DNA from: Niastella populi
GTDB taxonomy: Bacteria; Bacteroidota; Bacteroidia; Chitinophagales; Chitinophagaceae
NCBI RefSeq assembly: GCF_002078015.1
Contig: NZ_LWBP01000210.1
Span: 186,001-250,000, forward strand
DNA length: 64,000 nt
Reading direction: 5' to 3'
Under the pieces are notes generated by a model, which worked only from the letters and a program-made list of their open reading frames with translations, made no database searches and had not been told where the DNA came from. This document shows, in pieces, positions 45,239-54,900 of this stretch. Made by a program: the position numbers and the translations under genes. How positions within the stretch are numbered: position 1 is the stretch's first letter; each line of letters starts with the position of its first letter.

Positions 45239-46306
45239 ATGTTTACAATAGATGCACACCTCGATCTTAGCATGAATGCCATGGAATGGAACCGCGATCT
45301 GCGGCAGCCGGTTATGGATATCCGTAAACGCGAGGTAGGGCTAACCGATAAACCCGACCGGGCAAAAGGCACTGTAGCGCTGCCCGATTTACGAAAGGGG
45401 CATATCGGGTTGGTAGTGGCAACCCAGATAGCCCGGTATGTAGGGCCGGGAAATCCCTTGCCGGGCTGGCATTCACCCGAGCAGGCCTGGGCGCAAACAC
45501 AGGCGCAGCTGGCCTGGTACAAAGCGATGGAAGCCGCCGGCGAAATGGTGATGATAAAAAATAAACATGAGCTTGAAAGCCACATCGCATTATGGTTGAA
45601 TGGTGAGCCCGATGATAATAAACCTGTGGGTTATATCCTAAGCCTCGAAGGCGCTGATTCGCTGGTAACAGTAAAACATCTTGAAGCGGCGCATGCCTAT
45701 GGACTGAGAGCGGTTGGCCCGGCCCATTATGGCCCCGGGCGTTATGCCAATGGTACCGATGCAACCGGTGGTTTACAGGAGATGGGTGCAGCTTTGTTAA
45801 AAGAAATGGACCGCCTGAACATGATCCTCGATGCTACGCATTTGTGTGACGATGCATTTTGGGATGCCATGCGCATTTTCAACGGGCCCGTTTGGGCCAG
45901 CCATAACAATTGCCGCGCATTGGTTGATCATAACCGGCAGTTCAGCGATGAAATGATAAAGGTATTGATTGAAAGGGGAGCCGTTATTGGCGGCGCCCTG
46001 GACGCATGGATGATGGTACCGGGCTGGGTACGGCAGCAATCGACGCCGGAAGAAATGAACTGCAATCTCGACAAAATGCTCGATCATCTCGATCATATCT
46101 GTCAGCTGGCAGGTAATACGCTACATGTTGGTATCGGTACCGACCTGGATGGCGCTTTCGGAAAAGAGCAATCGCCATACGACCTCGAAACAATTGCCGA
46201 TCTGCAAAAGATCCCGGCACTGTTAAAGAAACGCGGATATGCACCGGAAGACATTGAAAACATCATGCACGGCAACTGGCTGCGGTTTTTACGCCGCGTG
46301 TGGTAA
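45239..46306 (+). CDS. M19 membrane-dipeptidase-family metallopeptidase
   Basis: Renal-dipeptidase-type zinc enzyme of 355 residues without a signal peptide. FTIDAHLDL carries the first metal ligands, SLEGADSL the bridging Glu, WASHNNCRALV the His, and GIGTDLDGAF the later Asp region. M19 enzymes cleave dipeptides, including D-residues at the C-side. It ends the DeoR-linked operon. In this setting it could free amino acids or an N-acyl amide, but the substrate is not shown. Confidence 0.9.
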   Translation: MFTIDAHLDLSMNAMEWNRDLRQPVMDIRKREVGLTDKPDRAKGTVALPDLRKGHIGLVVATQIARYVGPGNPLPGWHSPEQAWAQTQAQLAWYKAMEAAGEMVMIKNKHELESHIALWLNGEPDDNKPVGYILSLEGADSLVTVKHLEAAHAYGLRAVGPAHYGPGRYANGTDATGGLQEMGAALLKEMDRLNMILDATHLCDDAFWDAMRIFNGPVWASHNNCRALVDHNRQFSDEMIKVLIERGAVIGGALDAWMMVPGWVRQQSTPEEMNCNLDKMLDHLDHICQLAGNTLHVGIGTDLDGAFGKEQSPYDLETIADLQKIPALLKKRGYAPEDIENIMHGNWLRFLRRVW

Positions 46307-46317
46307 GTGCAACCACA

Positions 46318-46396
46318 GTTCATAGTTCATAGTTCATAGTTCGGAGTTCATAGTTCCACATTCCGCGTTTAGCCTTCAGCCTTTAGCCTTCCGCTT
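46318..46396. repeat. short intergenic repeats (GTTCATA, AGCCTT words)
   Basis: GTTCATAGTTCATAGTTCAT with a TTCGGAGTTCATAG variant, then TTAGCCTTCAGCCTTTAGCC, fill the gap between two convergent genes. Confidence 0.7.
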
Positions 46397-48037
46397 TCAG
46401 CGTTTCAAAACCTGGTATACGTTGTAGCGGTTTCGCGTTCTCACAGCCAACAGGTAAATACCGGCGGGATACCGGCTGATGTTGAATTCCTCCTGGTATT
46501 TACCTGGTTTTTTTTCACTGCGCCACATACCCACCTGGTGCCCCTGCATGCTATGCATGGTTATTTCAACCGCCGATAAAGAATCAATATAATAGTTCAG
46601 GGTGAATAGCCCGGCGTTGGGGTTGGGAAGAACACTGTGCTGCAACCCGAGTGACTGCAGCATTAACCGGCTGGCAAAATCTTTCGTAGTGTTTGCCGTT
46701 AAATGTATTTTATTAACTGAATTGTTGACACCGGGGTCGGTGCCGATAATATAGAAGTCATTGATGTCGATCTCGGTATTCGACCACCCGTCGCTGCTAA
46801 GGAAAATGGGATAGTTAACACGGATCTCATCCCATTTGGGGGCCGATCTTACAATGAACCTGCGGTCGGTCCAGTTTACAAGATCGACGGAAAACCGGAT
46901 GGCGATCTTCCACAATTTTTTATCTGAATAATCGATGAATTCTTCCACGCCAATGAAGTAATTCTCATGCTCAACTTTGGCAACGCTGAACCTTATTTCC
47001 TGGGCCTCATTTTTGGTATCGCCCATAATGTCGGTGGCCTTAGCGCCTTTCACCGTTATAAAATCAAGCATTCTTTCTTTGGTAAAACCAACGGGTAATG
47101 AGCGGTTCCATGATTCCTCTCCGTCCGGTGCTTTATAATACACCTCGTAGCTAAGCGGGTTCAAGGCATCGTTCAGTGGCGCCCGCGCTACCTTTATACC
47201 CTCGTGGCAGCCTTCTTCATCGGGGATATTATCTGCATAAGCGCCGCTTTCGACATAATAAACGTAAACGTAATTATTATGAACGATGGAGGAAGGATGT
47301 CTTAATCCGCAGGTGGCCTTAACTCCCTGGGTTGTTACGTATGCGTTTGCCGGCCAAACGATTGGCCCCAGTTCGTTGGAAAAAAACTGCTGGCCCCAGT
47401 TGGTGGCCTCGTTGTTGGGCACCCAGGCCGCACTGATGATACCGTTATAGGCCTTCCAGCCTTCAATGTAGGGGCTGCCGCCCGAATAGGTGGTGTGATC
47501 GAACGGATCGATGGGGCAATTTTTCTGAATGGTATTTGGGTATTTTTTGCTCATGGGGTTTTTGGCTTCGCCGGAAACGTAGTTCTTGTTCTCGCCATGC
47601 AAAAAACCAAGCGAAACCTTTCCTTCATTTGGGTGATGAAAGCTGGCAGCGCTGTAAATAGCATGATAGGTGCGCTTCCAGTCGTACCCTGGTTTCAGGT
47701 TATGATATGCTTCAGAGTTGATATAACTTTTCGATACATTATAGGGGCCAACACCTTCCTGCCTGAAATTGATCGACCGGTTGGTTGTAAGTGGTGAGGG
47801 CGATGACCAGATGTAAGAGCCGCTGCCATCAACGAACAAATATGACTTCCAGCCGCCGGGAATGATCCATGGTGGCACTTCCGTTTTTGCTTTTCCTTTA
47901 TCCCGTGCTCTGGCCTCGAATGTAACGGAAGTCACTTCGTCAACCGTAAACGAATGCAGATCGGGCAGTTGCCCGGTTTGAGCCGTTAATGAACAGGTAC
48001 AGAACCATGCTACAAATACAAGCGTTATTTGTTTCAC
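46397..48037 (-). CDS. T9SS-secreted protein, propeller-like, unknown function
   Basis: Product of 546 residues with a signal peptide (SLTAQ) and a C-terminal type IX secretion sorting domain of about 75 residues (VLPNPNAGLFTLNYYI, YPAGIYLLAVRTRN). The middle has repeated W/Y-rich strands such as GPIVWPANAYVTT, LRHPSSIVHNNYVYVYYV and VDLVNWTDRRFIV that resemble five-bladed propeller glycosidases (GH43/GH32-like), but I see no certain catalytic triad. It is convergent with the dipeptidase gene and stands alone. Surface or secreted location is clear; activity is unknown. Confidence 0.75.
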   Translation of the reverse strand: MKQITLVFVAWFCTCSLTAQTGQLPDLHSFTVDEVTSVTFEARARDKGKAKTEVPPWIIPGGWKSYLFVDGSGSYIWSSPSPLTTNRSINFRQEGVGPYNVSKSYINSEAYHNLKPGYDWKRTYHAIYSAASFHHPNEGKVSLGFLHGENKNYVSGEAKNPMSKKYPNTIQKNCPIDPFDHTTYSGGSPYIEGWKAYNGIISAAWVPNNEATNWGQQFFSNELGPIVWPANAYVTTQGVKATCGLRHPSSIVHNNYVYVYYVESGAYADNIPDEEGCHEGIKVARAPLNDALNPLSYEVYYKAPDGEESWNRSLPVGFTKERMLDFITVKGAKATDIMGDTKNEAQEIRFSVAKVEHENYFIGVEEFIDYSDKKLWKIAIRFSVDLVNWTDRRFIVRSAPKWDEIRVNYPIFLSSDGWSNTEIDINDFYIIGTDPGVNNSVNKIHLTANTTKDFASRLMLQSLGLQHSVLPNPNAGLFTLNYYIDSLSAVEITMHSMQGHQVGMWRSEKKPGKYQEEFNISRYPAGIYLLAVRTRNRYNVYQVLKR

Positions 48038-48703
48038 ATAAAAGGTTTGGAATATTCAAAAACCTGTCATAAGCGGCCGATAGAATGATCAGCTGCCGGC
48101 AGGCGATATAAATTTTAAGGGTATATATAAGCGCAGGAAAGGCAGGTATGAATCCCGTAAACAATTTACTAAATTATATTACAATTTTTTTAAGGCGTAT
48201 GAACTTTTTGTTGTCTTGTTGGCCTGCAGATGCCGATTGTTGTTTAATGACCGGTTAGTGACATTAAACATATTTTTTATCAATGTGTGGAATCGGAGAC
48301 ACGGAAAATAGTTTTCGTTTATTTCATGGGCCATATGCACAGCCATGCCAAAAAAGAATAACTGCTTCTATATAAAAGAATTAGTGCCCTTTTTCGGGTT
48401 AATGCCTTTTTTTAAGGGAAGTTTTATGAACAATAGGCACAATAATAGCAGCTAGCAGCATGGCTGCCATAGTTGCTATTATGTAAGGAACATCGATACC
48501 CTCCCCAATCGGGCCCTGGAAAGCCAGAAAGCCGGTCTGTAGTAGCTTCCATAATAAATTGCAAAGTAAAGAGTGCAGGCGCGCCCTGCACTTCTAAAAA
48601 GATCAGCACCCAACGTGATGCTGGTTGCAGGCGTATTGTTAACAATTAAACGACCATGGGCAAATTATACTTTACTGATTAATTGATTTTTATTGGAACG
48701 TAT
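48038..48703. other. gene-free spacer with hairpin
   Basis: No convincing gene lies in these 660 bp. A perfect hairpin GTGCAGG-cgcgc-CCTGCAC is at 48573-48591. An AATAGCA/TGCTATT inverted pair flanks 48445-48482. The left part is the divergent promoter region of the T9SS gene. Confidence 0.55.
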
Positions 48704-49804
48704 ATGAAGATCGTACATGTAGTAGAGCCTTTTGCTTCTGGCATAGCCACGTTTGTTCAATCGATCGTACAGAATTTGCGCGATGACCACCACATCGTTA
48801 TCCATGGCGAGCGGGAATGTGTGATGCGGTCGGCAGAAGTAATAAAATATTTTCCCGAAGATAATGTGCAGTTTATCCGGTGGCGTTCGGCGCAACGAAG
48901 CATCAGCCTGGTGAAGGATACCGCAGCGTTGGTAGAATTATGCCAGTTGTTGAAGAACCTGAAGGCGAAAAAGATGGTCGACGCCGTGCATTTGCATTCC
49001 TCCAAAAGCGGTTTTCTGGGCCGCCTGGCATGCCGCCTTACGAATATCCCGAATGTGATCTATACACCCAACGGCGCTCCGTTCCTGCTGAGTAATGTAA
49101 ACGCTATGAACCTGTTGTATAAACTGTTTGAAAAGCTGGGGTCCGCATTTGGCGGAAAAGTCGTTTGCAGTTCCCGGTCTGAACAAACCGCTTATCGCAA
49201 GCTGGGCATCAGGGCACTGAATATCAATAACGGCATAAGTATCAGTGAGAACCGTAATGCCGCGAAACTTAACCCGGTGTCAACAGCCAGGTTTCGCATT
49301 GTTACCAGCGCCCGCATCGTGCAACAAAAAGACCCGGCGCTTTTTAATGATATCGCTGCCTGTTTTAAGGATTTTGATCAGTTTGAGTTTATTTGGGTAG
49401 GCGATGGGGAAGACAGGCACCTGCTCACAGCTCCCAACATTACCATTACCGGCTGGCTTCCCCAGGCCGAAGTGCTGAGGTTGATCGACGGCGCCAATTT
49501 ATATTTATCAACATCCCAATACGAAGGATTGTCTTTTTCCGTTCTGGAAGCGCTTTCCCTCCGCAAAACCGTATTGCTGAAGGATTGCATAGGCAACAGG
49601 GATATTGTGAGAAAGGGGCTGAACGGCGATCTTTTTACCAGCAAGCAGGAAGCGATCGTTAAGATCTTTCAATACTATAACAATCCGGCCATGTTGCAGG
49701 TAATGGGTGAATACTCTGGCTGGCTTTGTCACAAAGAGTTCAATGTAGATGCTACCTGCCTGCTCTATCGTGACCTGTATAAACGGGTGGTAATAAACAA
49801 ATAA
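48704..49804 (+). CDS. GT4-type glycosyltransferase
   Basis: Product of 366 residues, GT-B fold, with the N-terminal KIVHVVEPFASGIATFV loop and HLHSSKSGFLGRL, and the C-terminal nucleotide-sugar domain with RIVQQKDPALF, FIWVGDGEDR and STSQYEGLSFSVLEAL (the E-x7-E motif). It transfers a sugar from an activated donor, probably to a surface glycan. The ATG at 48704 is preferred over an upstream start at 48683. It forms a two-gene unit with the coiled-coil gene and is not part of the PULs. Confidence 0.9.
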   Translation: MKIVHVVEPFASGIATFVQSIVQNLRDDHHIVIHGERECVMRSAEVIKYFPEDNVQFIRWRSAQRSISLVKDTAALVELCQLLKNLKAKKMVDAVHLHSSKSGFLGRLACRLTNIPNVIYTPNGAPFLLSNVNAMNLLYKLFEKLGSAFGGKVVCSSRSEQTAYRKLGIRALNINNGISISENRNAAKLNPVSTARFRIVTSARIVQQKDPALFNDIAACFKDFDQFEFIWVGDGEDRHLLTAPNITITGWLPQAEVLRLIDGANLYLSTSQYEGLSFSVLEALSLRKTVLLKDCIGNRDIVRKGLNGDLFTSKQEAIVKIFQYYNNPAMLQVMGEYSGWLCHKEFNVDATCLLYRDLYKRVVINK

Positions 49805-49822
49805 AAGCGTAAACAATTGTAT

Positions 49823-50227
49823 ATGGATATCACTATAAATGGACTGAAAGAACGGAATGAAGGCGCAAAACATTTAACTAACGGGCATGCGATAAGCGAT
49901 TCGTCGTATAAGCAGATCAACGAAAAGCTTGAACAGATAACCCAATATCTTTTACAGGAACTGGAGGCCAAACAGCGTACCATTGAAGAGCAGCGCAAAG
50001 AGATGGAACGGTTTAAAACAGAACTGGTTGAAAGATCGTCAGAAATAAACCAGCTTGAAGAGAAGCTGCAGCAATGCACACAAAATACGGAAGGCCATCG
50101 CCAGCTGATCAATAAATTATTGAATGATATTGAACATTTTCAGAACGATATCGAGTGGTATAAACGCACCTACGAACGCCGGAGCTTTTGGGGCGTATTG
50201 AAAGAAAAACTAACGAGAAAGAAATAA
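49823..50227 (+). CDS. small coiled-coil protein
   Basis: A 134-residue charged protein dominated by a coiled coil (about 25-115; QAK/ELE heptads such as KQINEKLEQITQYLLQELEA) with a basic C-terminus (KEKLTRKK). It has no signal peptide. It follows the glycosyltransferase by 18 bp and may bind or place it, for instance as a chain-length or scaffold factor. I do not recognise a family. Confidence 0.65.
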   Translation: MDITINGLKERNEGAKHLTNGHAISDSSYKQINEKLEQITQYLLQELEAKQRTIEEQRKEMERFKTELVERSSEINQLEEKLQQCTQNTEGHRQLINKLLNDIEHFQNDIEWYKRTYERRSFWGVLKEKLTRKK

Positions 50228-50235
50228 GTTCCAGC

Positions 50236-50805
50236 CTATAAAAAAAAGAAACAGAAGAATGCCATTGTCGTCAACAGCTTTTTTAACGACTTAATTGATT
50301 GGTACAGCAGGTTGCGGGCAGCCTGGTAATTGATATTCATGATCTCGCTCACTTCGTCATAGTTCAGTTCCTGGTAAAATTTCAGGTATATGATCTCCTT
50401 CTGCCGGTTCGAAAGCTGGCCAAGCGCCTGCAGCACCCGGGCCGTTTTTTCTGCATCCTGCTCCCGGCCCACCAGCAGGGTTTCATGGCTTAATTCAAAC
50501 AATACATCAGCGTGATTTTCATTAAAAGGCCCGGTCGTTCTGCGCTGGTTAGCCCGGTACAGCTTGTATTTGAGCGACTTGAACAGGTATGCCTTTACCG
50601 ATTGAACCTGGGTTTGGCTTTTGTTCTGCCATAGTTCAGTGAAGAGTTCCTGGATGCAATCTTCGAGAATATCGTTGCTGTTGGTGAGTTTACCGCCATA
50701 CTGAACCAGCGGTTCATAGTAGCGTCTGAAAAGCAATGCAAACGAATCGTGATCGCCTTTTTGATAGGCCTCCCATAAAGCAATATCAGTTTGGTTAAAT
50801 ATCAA
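50236..50805 (-). CDS. ECF sigma factor (FecI-like)
   Basis: Sigma-70 family ECF factor of 189 residues. Region 2 is around DSFALLFRRYYEPLVQYGG and ILEDCIQELFTELW; region 4 is around LGQLSNRQKEIIYLKFYQEL and YDEVSEIMNINYQAARNLLY. It is divergent from a FecR-type anti-sigma factor and a SusC with STN domain, the classical trans-envelope signalling trio of Bacteroidota. It should direct transcription of the SusC/SusD and glycosidase genes when the transporter senses ligand. Confidence 0.93.
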   Translation of the reverse strand: MIFNQTDIALWEAYQKGDHDSFALLFRRYYEPLVQYGGKLTNSNDILEDCIQELFTELWQNKSQTQVQSVKAYLFKSLKYKLYRANQRRTTGPFNENHADVLFELSHETLLVGREQDAEKTARVLQALGQLSNRQKEIIYLKFYQELNYDEVSEIMNINYQAARNLLYQSIKSLKKLLTTMAFFCFFFL

Positions 50806-50954
50806 GTTTTTATCAGCTAAGCTAGTTTTGTGAGTGTGAAACCGAAACAGATGTGAATTTAGGATATGTTTTAGTTGAAAATCACAAAAAAACCTAAAAA
50901 TATGATTACAAATAGTGATTTTGCAGTACTAAATTTAGAAGTGAAACCTACAAT

Positions 50955-51947
50955 ATGGATGTTACGAGCAATACTATTGAAGAACTGTTAAGTGATGAGA
51001 GCTTTTTGGCGTGGTACTTTAAAACCGATCCTTTAGCTACAGAAAAATGGAATGACCGTATAACCAACGACCCTGTGCAAAGGAAACTGGCTGAAGAGGC
51101 CGTTCAAATGCTTCAAACCATTACCATTAAAGAACAATCAGTTGATATACAACGGCTGAATAATGCTGAAACCAGGCTTGTCAATGCTACCGTCAATGCT
51201 GATGCAGATCAGCGTTTGGCGCCTGTTGTCGCTATCAGATCCCGTAAATATAAATGGTGGGCTGCTGCTGCAATTATTTTCTTAACTTCAGTAGGAGTTT
51301 GGCAATATTTCCGCACTACAGGCAAACTCGCCATTCAAACCGCCTATGGGGAAACCCGGCAGGATGTATTACCCGACGGATCGCAGGTAATGCTCAATGC
51401 TAACACCACACTGAATTATAAAAAATGGAGCGAAGGATCAGATCGCGAAGTGTGGGTGAAGGGTGAAGCCTTTTTCCATGTGAAAAAAACAGCTCAGAAA
51501 ACAAGGTTCATTGTACACACAGGAAATTTCGATGTGCTTGTTACAGGAACCCAATTCAATGTCATTGACCGGAACAATAAGAACAATGTGTTGTTGAAAG
51601 AAGGAAGTATTATCATACAACACGAAGGACAGGAAGTACATATGAAGCCGGGCGATTATGTTGAGTTCAGGGATAATGGCATTCAAAGGAGAGAAATCAA
51701 TAATGCACCGGTTCTGGCCTGGACGGAACACAAGTTCATTTTTGAAAAAACTCCTATGAAAGAGGTCGCAACCCTGGTAACAGAGTTGTATGGAGTAAAA
51801 GTTACCCTGGCTGATGAAGCTAGTTCAACTGATTCGATCTCCGGCATAATGCCTAATGATAACCTGGATGTATTTATACAGGCTTTGGAAGCGTCTAAAT
51901 ATGATGTAGTGAAATCGGATAAAGAGATTCAGATCAGAAGGAAATAA
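50955..51947 (+). CDS. FecR-family anti-sigma factor
   Basis: Product of 330 residues: an N-terminal cytosolic sigma-binding part, one membrane helix (about 97-114, KWWAAAAIIFLTSVGVW), and the periplasmic FecR domain with ETRQDVLPDGSQVMLNANTTLNY, WVKGEAFFHVKK, FNVIDRNNKNNVLLKEGS and KPGDYVEF. A C-terminal STN-like DUF4974 segment (PMKEVATLVTELYGVKV) completes it. It transmits the signal from the STN domain of the SusC at 51981 to the ECF sigma factor. Confidence 0.94.
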   Translation: MDVTSNTIEELLSDESFLAWYFKTDPLATEKWNDRITNDPVQRKLAEEAVQMLQTITIKEQSVDIQRLNNAETRLVNATVNADADQRLAPVVAIRSRKYKWWAAAAIIFLTSVGVWQYFRTTGKLAIQTAYGETRQDVLPDGSQVMLNANTTLNYKKWSEGSDREVWVKGEAFFHVKKTAQKTRFIVHTGNFDVLVTGTQFNVIDRNNKNNVLLKEGSIIIQHEGQEVHMKPGDYVEFRDNGIQRREINNAPVLAWTEHKFIFEKTPMKEVATLVTELYGVKVTLADEASSTDSISGIMPNDNLDVFIQALEASKYDVVKSDKEIQIRRK

Positions 51948-51980
51948 CGACCAGGCAGGTTTATGTTTTAAAATCTGCGT

Positions 51981-54900
51981 ATGAGGAAAAAAGGCTCGGA
52001 AAGATTTTTCCGGGGTTGTTTATTAACGGTTGCCATGTTGCTCGTTTGTGCTGCTTTTGCACAGAATGGCGTTACATTCAACCGGAATAAAGCTCCACGT
52101 AAATCTTTACATGCAGGCGTTTCAACACCGGCAAGGGATACTACTGTTGCCCGCCAACCCCTTTTCGTCATTCTAAAACAGCTCAATCAATCAAAAGGTA
52201 TTTTCTTTCTTTTCTCCGAAAAATCGTTTGGAGATGTACTGGTAAAGCCGGTCAGCAATAATAACCGGCCGGTTGAACAGATCCTGCAGGAACTACTGCA
52301 ATCAACCGGCCTGAAGTACAAAAGGGTGAACAATAAAACTTTTGTCATTGTAGACGCTTCACGTGATAATTCTCCGCTCAATAAATCATCCTCTTCTTCT
52401 TCCGCTTCTGAAACAGGGAATACTTCTGCCGAAAGTAAAATGCAACTGGTAAAAGGACGGGTAACCACCGTTGATGGAAAACCGCTGTTGAATGTAAGCA
52501 TTTGGGTAAAAGGTACTAACCGCGGCACTACCACCAACGCCAATGGTGAATTTGAAATGGAAGGTTCCAAAGGTGAAGTGCTTGAAATGACAAGCGTGGG
52601 GTACGATAGAAAAGAAGTTGTGCTCAATAATTCCAGCGCCATCATTTACCTGCATGCGCGGTTATCGGTTGTTGATAAGATGATGAATGAAGTGGTAGTA
52701 ACCGCGCTTGGTGTAAATAAATATTCCCGCTCTTTAGGGTATTCCTTAAGCACGGTCACTGCAGAGGACCTCACTTCGGCCGGCAATACCAATTTCGCTT
52801 CTGCTTTATATGGCCGGTCGCCAGGAGTGTTGATCAATACAGCGCCGGGCGGCGCCACCAGTGCCGTTCAGGTACAGATCCGCGGAGTGAACTCGCTAAA
52901 TTTCAATGCCCAGCCGTTATATGTAGTGGATGGCATCGTTATCCGCAATACCAATGAAAAAGGCATTGCCGGCATCAACAATGGCGGTTACTGGGTCGAT
53001 CCGCGTATTCGCGGCAATGGCATCCTCGATATCAATACTGCCGATATCGATAACCTTACTATTCTAAAAGGGGCCAGCGCTACGGCCCTGTATGGTTCCG
53101 AAGCCGCTGCGGGTGTGGTGGTGATCACCACAAAAAAAGGAGCACCCAAAAAGCGGTTGGGTGTTTCGGTAAATTATACGAACACCATAGAACAGGCCGC
53201 GTTTTTGCCCGACTTCCAACATACCTATGGCCCTGGCGCCGACCGCGCAACCAATTTATCGGAAGGCGCCACGGAAGAAGGCTGGATCCCCGTTGACCTG
53301 GACGGGGATGGCGCCAATGATCACCTGCGGCCAAACTTTACCGCCTATGCGCAATTCGGCCCGAAGTTCGATGGCCGCGATGTGGCCTGGTGGGATGGGC
53401 ACCTGCGGCCTTATAAAGCGCATGAGAATAATTACAAACAACTATACCGCACCGGGTTCAATTCTATTTTAAATACATCGGTTGCGAACCAAACCGATAA
53501 ATTCTCTTACCGGTTGTCGTATACCCGCAACGATTATAAAGGCATACAACACGGCGGCGATCTGCAGCGGAATACATTTCACCTCAACAGTAATTTTAAG
53601 ATCAATGATAAACTGAATGTAGATGTGATCTCCAGCTATTTTAACAGTAAAGTGCATAACCGCCCGTACCAGTTGACCCGCATCATTGCCGCATATGCCG
53701 GTTTTTACAGCCGGGCCGAAGATATGGGCGTGGTGCTCAATAAGTATAAAACAAGTGAAGGCTATAAATGGGTGCCCTGGAATCAATCGCAACGCAACCC
53801 GGCAGAAGCGCTGCGTTCAAACGTAAAAGTGGAAATGCTCGATTTCCTGTGGATGCAGTTGAGGAACAGCGAAGATGAATTTCAGGATCGTTTCCTTAAC
53901 AGTGTTACGCTCAATTATGAGCTGAACAGTAACTTGAAGTTCAGAGCGCGTATCGGTAATGACCTCACCAGTTTGAAAACAGAAACCCGCCAATACAATG
54001 AATACCCGGTTATTTATAATCCTTCCAATGCAAGTACCGGCAAATTCAAATTGGCCAACGGGCGGTATTCGATCTTTTATGGCGATGGGTTATTGACCTG
54101 GACGAAGAAATGGAATAGCAAATGGAGCCTTTCGGTAACCGGAGGGTTTCAGGCGCGCAAAGAGAATTACAACGACCAGTCATCCGAAACCACCGATGGT
54201 TTGCTGGAGGAGAACTGGTTCAGCCTCGAAAATTCCTATCATCCTGTACTTACGCAAACCGACAGAAGCGCCATTTTAAAATACGCTTACCTTGGGTTCT
54301 TCAATCTTGCGTATAAAAACTATTTATTTTTGGAAGGTACCGCACGAAAGGAGTATTCATCTACTTTACCGCCCGGTAAGAACAGTTATTTTTATCCATC
54401 CCTGAACACCGGGTTTATTTTTAGTGAAGTAATGAACCTTCCAGGCTGGATCTCTTTTGGTAAAGTGCGTTCTTCTTATGGTATTGTGGGCAATGCGCCG
54501 CCTGCCTATACCTCGCCGGTTGCGTATACACAAACCACGCTTTTTTCGATGAACGGCCCGGTGGCAGCATTGAATGCTCAGATAAATGCCGGCAATAATG
54601 ATATTCGTCCCGAAAATAAGTATGAACTGGAAGTTGGGCTGGAGTCCATGTTGTTCAAAAACCGGCTGGGTTTTGAAGTTACGTGGTTCAATAGCCGCAC
54701 GGTAAACCAGATTGTTCAATTGAGCATCCCTTCCAGTTCGGGCGCCATGACCAAACTGGTGAATGCCGGTGAGCTAAAAAGCAATGGCGTTGAAATGGGG
54801 CTGCATGCATTTCCGTTGACCGGAAAAAAATTAAAATGGAAAAGCCAGTTGAATGTATCGATGTCGCGGTCAACCGTAAGCAAACTGGCATCGGGGGTTT

